From Mytilus californianus (lineage: Eukaryota; Mollusca; Bivalvia; Mytilida; Mytilidae): DNA of 64,000 nt. A model generated the notes under the pieces. That model saw nothing but the letters and a program-made list of their open reading frames with translations. It had not been told where the DNA came from and made no database searches. Of this stretch, positions 57,470 through 64,000 are shown one piece after another; position 1 is the first letter of the stretch, and every line of letters begins with the position of its first letter. Where the stretch lies: the NCBI RefSeq assembly GCF_021869535.1, contig NW_026262679.1, positions 87,293,143 to 87,357,142 of the forward strand. The letters are read 5' to 3'. Both the position numbers and the translations under genes were made by a program.

Positions 57470-57633
57470 ATTTCAAGTTTATTTACAATTTACACAGTGT
57501 GTATATGTTAAGTATGTTTAAATGAACATATGTTCTCATAGTTTAGGACTTTACTCATTATAGGTTGAAAAATACAGGCAAAGTTTAGATGTTTATGAAG
57601 TGTCCTATATTTTGACTTTAGTGGAACCTTAAG
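57470..57633 (-). repeat. Right arm of fold-back element
   Basis: This is the near-exact reverse complement of 57029-57206, with a central spacer of about 263 bp. High identity over 160-180 bp means a young fold-back transposon or a recent inverted duplication. The open frame 56942-57154 runs into the arm and is not credible as a gene. Confidence 0.85.
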
Positions 57634-57639
57634 GAATAT

Positions 57640-58145
57640 ACATCAAAAAAATTTTTTTTTTAAGGTCGTAAGTGGAAGACATGTGAAGAAGTTTATTCTC
57701 GTTCAATATTCGAATGAATACTGTTTGCACCACGCGCTGAACAATTGCATATCTGGCTATCTTTTGTTATGTTACCACATTATTACATGATATAATAGTT
57801 GATTTATTAAGTATGAATGCAAATTGATATCGTTGAAAATTGATTACCTTTCCTGAGCAATTTCAGTCACCACCAATATAAGGTAAGTTTGTACAATTCG
57901 GTGTAGTGCTTTGAAAACTGTTGTTTGTTTGTCCTACTTTTATCGCGTTAGTCATGGTGTCATATGTGTGTTTTATCGGAAATGTAGGAATCCTCTTGTG
58001 CCAACGCTTATTTTGTTTTGTTCTTTTACTTCATATGTCCATGAAATAGCCTTAAAAACTTTGTAATGGGCAATACTTCTCCTACGTATACATCGCTTGG
58101 TAAATTTTTAAGTTTTGAAAGGCACATACGAAGATTGTAAATGAA
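57640..58145. other. Unrecognised sequence
   Basis: No feature can be supported. Confidence 0.35.
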
Positions 58146-58147
58146 GG

Positions 58148-58292
58148 GAAAAGTAAAATCACAAAAATACTGAACTCCGAGGAAAATTCAAAAGGAAAGT
58201 CCCTCATCAATTGGAAAAATCAAAAGCTCAAACACATCAAACGAATGGATAACAACTGATATATTCCTGACTTGGTACAGGCATTTATCTAT
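58148..58292 (-). mobile_element. Penelope-like sister-lineage 3'-tail fragment
   Basis: AAAGTAAAATCACAAAAATA, CTGAACTCCGAGGAAAATTC, TCAAACACATCAAACGAATG and TCCTGACTTGGTACAGGC. It is nearly identical to 26948-27085 in the same orientation and includes the shared box. Confidence 0.8.
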
Positions 58293-58299
58293 GATAAAC

Positions 58300-59000
58300 A
58301 CATTCAAATAGAGTAAAATAGCAAGCAATTCAAATTTACCATTACAGTCCTACATCTAAGTTCTCTCATTTTAACGCTTGTTTTTCTCACATTTATAAGC
58401 ACAACATATGGTAAGTTTTTTTTTATGTCAACTAATATCAGACACTTATTGCAGTTATGAGAACTTCGCAACATTAGAAAACTAAACATACAGATTATAG
58501 CATGCAAAGCATTGGCATGTACAAAAAAAAAACGATGTTACTTATTCATGTTACTGTTTGGATAAAGTTTAGGGGTTTCTTTATAATTTCGTTTTGGAAA
58601 AGACATTACTTCAAACCAACTAGTTTTGGCAATTAATTTATTTACACGACGTTTGTAACTAGAAAAACAAAACGCGAATAGAATTAACCTCGTTCTTTTC
58701 TAGTATAAAAATAAAGTGTGAAAATCGCCAAAACATTCTTGCCAGGTCGACAATAGAGGGCTTAACGCAGAAATATGACAATATGAAAGTGCTTAATATG
58801 TTTTGTCAGAGGTTGCCTACTTTTACAGAATGTTCTTGCTAATGATTGGTTGAATTGTTGGTGTGACACCTACACAGTAGTTACATTCTTTATAGTTTTT
58901 TATTCTATATGTAATAGTTTAACTATTTAGGAAATCTATTTATAACTATAATTATTGCAAATTGCTAGAATATTCTGATCAAAACATATAGACTGTAAGT
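58300..59000. other. Unrecognised sequence
   Basis: No gene or family is recognised. Confidence 0.35.
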
Positions 59001-59042
59001 TAATGTTAATAAACTCCTCATAGATACTAGGCTTAAAATGAT

Positions 59043-59090
59043 GTACGCCAGACGCGCGTTTTGTCTACAAAAGACTCATCAGCAACGTTC
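59043..59090 (-). ncRNA. Hammerhead ribozyme, G12-to-A mutant
   Basis: On the minus strand GAACGTTG, CTGATGA, GTCT-TTTGT-AGAC, AAAA, CGCGCGTC, TGGCGTAC. Everything is in place except that the invariant GAAA is AAAA. G12 acts in catalysis, so cleavage should be lost. The change turns a CpG (C11.1-G12) into CpA, as expected from deamination. Confidence 0.8.
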
Positions 59091-59390
59091 GAATCAAAAA
59101 AGTTAAAAAGGCCTAATAAAGCACGAAGTTGAAGAGCATTGAGGACCCAAAATTACAAAGGGTTATCTATTTCTGGGGTAGAAAATCCATAGTATTTCAA
59201 AAAAAATGAAATGTGTTGTAAACAGTGAGTTAATTTATAATTATGACCATATCAGTGATAATTCATGTCAACACAGAAGTGCTGATTACTGGGCTGGTGA
59301 TACCATTGATGAGGAAACTCCTTTCAGCAGTGGCATTGACCCAGTGATTGTAAATAAACTCATCATATATAGATATCGGGCTTAAATATT

Positions 59391-59438
59391 GCACGCCCGA
59401 CGCGCGTTTTGTCTACAAAAGACACATCAGTGTCGCTC
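59391..59438 (-). ncRNA. Hammerhead ribozyme, G12 and A9 mutant
   Basis: On the minus strand GAGCGACA, CTGATGT, GTCT-TTTGT-AGAC, AAAA, CGCGCGTC, GGGCGTGC. It shares the GAAA-to-AAAA change with its neighbour and has also lost A9. Inactivity is expected. Confidence 0.8.
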
Positions 59439-59529
59439 GAATAAAAAAAGTAAAAAAATAGCCAAATAAAGTACAAAATTGATGAGCATGGATGACTTAA
59501 AATTCCGAAAGGCTTTGTCAAATACGAAA

Positions 59530-60415
59530 TACAACTGCATGTTACTACAACATGTCAATTTTTTACAATAAAATTAAGTAGTTTGATAGGGTTTCTTTCT
59601 TCAGACAAGCACAAAGAACATTTTAAGTGTCTAGAACATAATAGTATTCACTTTTTTCGTCAATGCACGATGCAGTTGAAGCAACCAAGAAATATAATTT
59701 TCTAATGAGTATAAAATATTTGAAACTCAACTTTTCATTAATTTACTTACTAAGTAGGTAATTATCTATTTATGTATGTTAGCTTAATATTTATATATAA
59801 AGTCCTTTATTTCTTTTAATAATAATCATGAAATTACAAACAAAATAACAAGAAAAGACAGACGAATTTTTAACAGGCTTGCAATTAACTACATATTGAA
59901 ATATCAAAGTTTAGCTCTCTAAATTTCCCTTAAAAGCATGCTTCCGCGTGTTTTATTTCCTTAAAACCTTTTTGCATTTTTTAAATGTGTTTCTTCAACC
60001 TAAAACTGACTACTTAAAAAATATTTTTAACGTAGAACAGCTAAAAAGCTATCTTTTTTTCAGATGGTTGTATTTTCGGCAACTGTATGCGTTGTTATGA
60101 AATTCTGTGTAATTAGCAAGAAGCGTGATTGCAGTAATTTGGTGATGTCAAAAACTACCTTAGCACTAAATGAAATATGTTATTTGGTTTTATGGTGATT
60201 AACAATTGAATCACAGACAAATATTTTTGTTTTCACTTATTTTTATCATTTTTTTTGGAATTTCTGAAAAAAGGCGCAATTTATTAAAAATACGCCATTA
60301 ATATTTTAAAGTCCTTTGACAATTGACTAATAGTCTCTGTTCTAAAAGTTTTCATATTTCCATACAGAACTTTATTATTTAGAAGACAGAATATCTAAAA
60401 ATGTTGACGTCTTCT
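59530..60415. other. Unrecognised sequence
   Basis: TATCTTTTTTTCAG just before 60064 is a good acceptor form, but the 48-codon frame after it has no other support. No repeat is recognised. Confidence 0.3.
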
Positions 60416-60419
60416 AAAA

Positions 60420-60605
60420 TCAGAAATTGTCCGTCCTGGACCTTTCAACGTAATTTGACAGAAATTGCACCGTACGAATATTTGACGACCGGGCAAAAAA
60501 GATAGTACAGATAATATGCTTTCGAATGATATATGATTTAGCCGTATGTTAGGTGGGTGCATTAAATTGTATGGTTAATGTCACTCGACTAATATAGGAG
60601 ATATT
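60420..60605 (-). repeat. Repeat H, reverse copy
   Basis: Its reverse complement reads GTCGAGTGACATTAACC, CCTAACATACGGCTAAATC, AGCATATTATCTGTACTATC, GCCCGGTCGTCAAATATTCG and TACGGTGCAATTT. It pairs with 56405-56590, but the DR1 site is not conserved here. Confidence 0.65.
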
Positions 60606-60609
60606 TAAC

Positions 60610-61700
60610 AATATCCTTGATAACAATGCAAGTTTAAGCCACGTGAGCTATAGTACAGGTTCATGAAAACTAGTGTAATTTACTGTCTCTTTTGGATTTT
60701 GTCCTATCTAAGTCATAATTTACTTGCACTGGGGAATTTTACTTAAGCTTCCTATTATAGAACATTTTGCTATTCAAATGCTTTGAAGTTTTTGCTAAGC
60801 TATGATATTAAAAGGGTCACTATCCCCATTCAATGGATACTGCAAATCTCTGTATATACAACTTTCATGTAAATTATTCCAGCTATGCTATTTACGTAAC
60901 CATCTAATACAACATTATCCCAGTGTATTTCCCTAACTGCCATCAATGCTTACTTTGAAACCACAGTTTTCCGTTTATCAATCAGTAGAAATAACTCACT
61001 AATGACATTTTTTTTTGACAGTGATGAATCGAACTGTTAAAACAACGAAGACATTACTTCCAATTTAAATAACACGCAAACATACATATGACAGCATAGT
61101 TATTTGTATCCTTCAATGAGCAGTTACAATGTATCTAGTGCAGATTTCCAATACTTTTTTATGATATCTGTAGCTTCTACTCATTATGCATATTTTGCTA
61201 ATTGAGAAAAGATCTTTAACTTAAGCAGATACTTTTTTTGCGTTCGTTCTGACGCCTGATGTGACGAAATACGATTTCAACGGAGCTGACTTTGAACGAG
61301 ATACATACAAGTCTTTGTGAGTATTTATCCAGAAAACGTAAAGAAAGGCATTCTTCGACAACATTAAAATGCATTGGAAGCAAAACTAAGCACGTTATTT
61401 TAAATCAAAATTAATTTATTTTGGTGACGGATTTTCCTTGATGCCTTCTTTAAAAAAAACAGTTCGATATTAGATACATGTAGTTTAAACTGGGCTAAAT
61501 TGTTTCATTTAATTTTTCCTCATTAGCAGATATAGTTAATAATTCAAAGCCAGTGACTGTGCGCCAGTTCTGAAAATTGCTTACACGGTACAACTCAATG
61601 TTTTAAAGTTCCAGGTCAAATATAAAAATTTTTTTTTTAAAATAAAAGCTTAGTAATATATAACGAAAACTATGGACGGGCAATCACCCAATCCGTGAAA
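60610..61700. other. Unrecognised AT-rich sequence
   Basis: No feature can be supported. Confidence 0.35.
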
Positions 61701-61704
61701 AGGG

Positions 61705-61832
61705 ATGACTAAGTTTATGACTATGAAGTATCAACAATAGTCAAAAACAACTAATGCATGACTAAGATTATGTCTTTGAAGTATCAACAATAGTCAACAA
61801 CAACTACTGCATGACTAAGATTATGACTATGA
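61705..61832 (+). repeat. 53-bp tandem repeat, 2.4 units
   Basis: ATGACTAAG starts units at 61705, 61758 and 61811. GAAGTATCAACAATAGTCAA and ACAACTA.TGC follow in the first two. The third breaks off into short ACATGAACATGAAC repeats. Confidence 0.8.
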
Positions 61833-61834
61833 AC

Positions 61835-63190
61835 ATGCACATGAACATGAACAAGTCATATTTATAGAGCTAGTGTTTCCTACCATTTCTTTGTGTAAGA
61901 GAGTTGCTGGTAACATGGCGCTATAGACTCGAAGGTTCTTATTTTTTAAATTGGGGATTTATGTTTAAACTTTTACGGTCCATAAATCAACTATAATTAC
62001 TAAATTCCTTTCCAATGACCTCATCAGTTTTAAGCTTCTTTTGGGTGCTATTTATAACTTTTAAAGTTTTCTGCGCAAAAATCTGTATACTACATTCCCT
62101 CTTTTATCTAGATCATTTATGGTACGAGTATACCATGTTTATAAACGTATAAAATTCAATTATATACTTGGCACATGAGAAAAATGCCCTTAGCTTTATC
62201 TTTTGACTACAGGTTGAAGAGACATATGTGTTTATAAACCTTTCTCTGAAATAGAACATTATTGAAAATTTAAATTGATTTATCTTTTGCGATTCAGAAA
62301 ACTTATCATATTCTGAATTTAAAGAGGCTTTTTAGTTTTCTTCTGAAATTGGCCACTTGCTTCTGCAGACATTTTATGTTATTGGAAAGAAAATGGTTGT
62401 TTTATAAAATGGTCGCTGAATGTTCCAAATTGAAGACCAAAGTAAAACTATTGCTATTTGATAGTTAAATGCTATGATAGAAACCTACTGAAAGACAAAT
62501 GGCGAAAGAAATGTAATAAACCTTAATTGGACAGCCAGCAGACTAGATAAGTTCTATAATGCAAGCTAATTGCTTACGATATGTTGATGATGTAGCGATT
62601 TAAATTTGAAACTACGCAAATAAAAGACTCTTCTGCCGACATGATGGTTATCATACATTAATAGAAGCAAGCCAAACATGGAAAAACTAACTGATAATCA
62701 ATATTTCACTTTTGGGGATTCACAGATATTTATTAAGTTTGCCTTTCTTCTCTTTTCAGAGGTGATATTTGAAAAGATACAAAATATCGTTAACAACCAT
62801 TTGATACAATGATATGGCAACTGTCCATACTTTGGGGTCAATTGAGATGAAGAACGGATGGCTGAACTGTGGGTGAACACATTTTATGACCTTGTATTAT
62901 TAGTTCCGGTGTAGCCCTCAGCAATGAGTTCCTGTGTTGTATGTCCGCTTAAAATAAAATTAATAATCAGGTTATCCGCCTCTCCAAATTGCTCAATTTT
63001 TTTTTTATTTTTTTTTTGGATTTTCGCTGCTGAAAGACCAAATATACAGCATGCATATGAAATAAAGCTGGGACTAATACAAGAAAAGTCCTCTGTAAAA
63101 CCTAGTCTTTTTCAATATTTGTTATGGCCTTCTCAATGTCATTCCGAAAAGGACCATCCTTTCATAATTATCCTTTCCCTCGTATTGCAT
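61835..63190. other. Unrecognised sequence with doubtful open frames
   Basis: Frames 62698-62880 (-) and 62924-63193 (+) have no recognised motif, and the latter crosses T homopolymers (62998-63018). No repeat is recognised before the Penelope-like terminus at 63194. Confidence 0.3.
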
Positions 63191-63193
63191 TGA

Positions 63194-64000
63194 ATTGAGA
63201 ATGGAAACGGGGAATGTGTCAAAGAGACAAAAACCCGACCAAAGAGCAGAACACAGCCCAAGGTCACCAATGGGTTTTCAACACAGCGAGAAAATCCCCC
63301 ACCCGGAGGCGGAGCTTCAGCTTGTATACATTATACTTAAATGTTATTGGATGTTAAGTATAATGTAGAGTATAATGTATACAAGCTGAAACCCCGCCTA
63401 TCTATTGATTGCAGATGTCAATTTTAATTACAATGCTTGAGCAAATATTTATACAAACAAAGCAAGCAAGCCAATCAAACCTTTAAACTACAAGCATTAG
63501 GAAAACAGCTCTAAAAGAAGTTCGAAACTAAGCAAAATGACAATGATCAACATAAATTAACAAAGGTCTACTAGCAGTTACTGACATGCCGGCTCCAGAC
63601 CTCAATTAAACTGATTGAAAGATTATGAAAATCAAGCACAATCCCTACCGTTAGGGGTTTAGTATCATACCATCATAAAATATACGAGAAAAACATAACC
63701 CGTATTATGTCAACATCTAGTTTTAGAATAAATGTGTTTATTTCCGATGCAAAGACACTATGAGTGAATCAATATTAATTCCAAAAAATGCCATCTTAAA
63801 TGACCTGACAACAATTGTAACTTTATCCCTTCTGAATAAGTCGGTTTAAAGGTTTGGTTAGCTTTTGAGGTGAATGACGACATTTTTGTGCTTTGTATAG
63901 AATATTACCATAAAAGATGGGATGTGAAATACCTGAACGTATAATATGTCTGCACGTTGATTTATATTTACGAATGATGCCCTTGTACTGATGATAAAAT
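63194..64000 (-). mobile_element. Penelope-like element 3' part, cut by window end
   Basis: The minus strand enters from beyond 64000 in the RT C-terminus (YKGIIRKYKSTCRHIIRSGI then SHPIFYGNILYKAQKC-like readings, frameshifted near GY.YDTVV), with a stop near 63745, then the 3' tail to CATTCTCAATT at 63194. Part of the tail between GTCAGTAACTGC and the CCCGCCTC end has been replaced or rearranged, including the hairpin at 63318-63388. This copy may extend far to the right of the window. Confidence 0.8.
63318..63388. repeat. 71-bp hairpin inside a Penelope-like tail
   Basis: CAGCTTGTATACATTATAC (63318-63336) is perfectly inverted at 63370-63388. A second, shorter inverted match (ATACTTAA.AT / ATGTTAAGTAT) nests within it, so the left arm can pair with either of two right-hand copies. 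It interrupts the GGCTTCAGCTGGCCCC end block seen in other copies. Confidence 0.8.

Larger units (their letters stand above)
59005..59516 (-). mobile_element. Retrozyme-like tandem copy, 1.5 monomers, two hammerheads
   Basis: On the minus strand from 59516: CCTTTCGGAATTTTAAGTC, hammerhead a (59438-59391), GATATCTATATATGATGAG, AATCACTGGGTCAATGCCAC, ATGGTATCACCAGCCCAG, CAGCACTTCTGTGTTGACAT, CTACCCCAGAAATAGATAAC. The cycle then restarts with CCTTTGTAATTTTGGGTCC, hammerhead b (59090-59043) and GCCTAGTATCTATGAGGAG. The step between ribozymes is 348 bp, the predicted size of the excised monomer. Retrozymes are known to be genomic tandem copies that release such circles. Both ribozymes here carry a core change, so this copy should be silent. 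Confidence 0.85.

Noticed and set aside
60064-60210. 48-codon ORF just after a polypyrimidine-CAG
   Set aside because: The acceptor is good, but there is no donor, no motif and no conservation evidence, so chance is likely.
62698-62880. 60-codon minus-strand ORF
   Set aside because: Composition is less biased than its neighbours, but I recognise no motif, splice context or family.

Overview
The window looks like a piece of a large, AT-rich, repeat-packed invertebrate genome, most likely a marine mussel (Mytilus or a close bivalve). I base this on repeat families I recognise from mussel sequence (the 'GATGTGGTATGATTGCCAATG' class, the 'ACAACGCCATGG' class, the Penelope-like tail 'GGAATGTGTCAAAGAGACAA', the 'GACGAAACGCGCGTC' class), on spliceosomal-type signals, and on the absence of any long intact ORF, operon or ribosome-binding-site pattern. 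No complete host gene is visible. Two short candidates for secreted-protein coding sequence are listed: a signal-peptide exon with a splice donor at 6493-6582 and a 48-codon ORF at 52510-52656. Nearly all other open frames lie inside repeats.

The most informative elements are copies of a hammerhead-ribozyme retroelement (retrozyme-like). One copy (1672-1995, +) keeps a complete type I hammerhead at 1881-1928: all core bases, an 8-bp stem I including wobbles, a 4-bp stem II and a minimal stem III before the GTC cleavage triplet. A 1.5-unit tandem copy at 59005-59516 (-) has two hammerheads 348 bp apart, the arrangement that would release a small circular RNA, but both carry the same G12-to-A change. 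Other copies, each with a partly or wholly decayed ribozyme, lie near 21.4, 25.7 and 51.5 kb.

The second theme is Penelope-like reverse transcriptase. A damaged copy spans about 33106-36090 (+), split by a TIR DNA element. A second copy is at 49790-50665 (-), a third runs off the right end (63194-64000, -), and tail fragments lie at 16752, 17202, 18304 and 23581. A sister lineage leaves pieces at 26948-27570, 55000-56140 and 58148-58290. The 3' tails of these lineages and of the abundant 'B' repeat share a CCTGACTTGGGACAGGC box, which suggests that they are related. A non-LTR (LINE) 3' end lies at 29800-30376.

Layout: 1-9 kb is mostly unrecognised, with the retrozyme, a palindromic minirepeat, a signal-peptide exon and a TIR element. 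9.8-11 kb holds a short-motif array and a hairpin. 11.6-15.5 kb is a nine-unit diverged tandem array sharing a CCGGGATAAG core, invaded by a MITE. 15.9-18.5 kb has an identical 358-bp tandem duplication and Penelope-like tails. 22.9-28 kb has paired tRNA-like heads, fold-backs and the sister RT lineage. 29-36 kb has the LINE and Penelope-like elements. 38-50 kb is dense in B, D and E repeats, a 40-bp minisatellite with higher-order structure and a 438-bp duplicated palindromic repeat. 52-60 kb contains two large inverted duplications and the retrozyme dimer, and 61.7-64 kb a 53-bp repeat and the last Penelope-like copy. The elements are parasites, mostly nested in one another, rather than a cooperating gene set.
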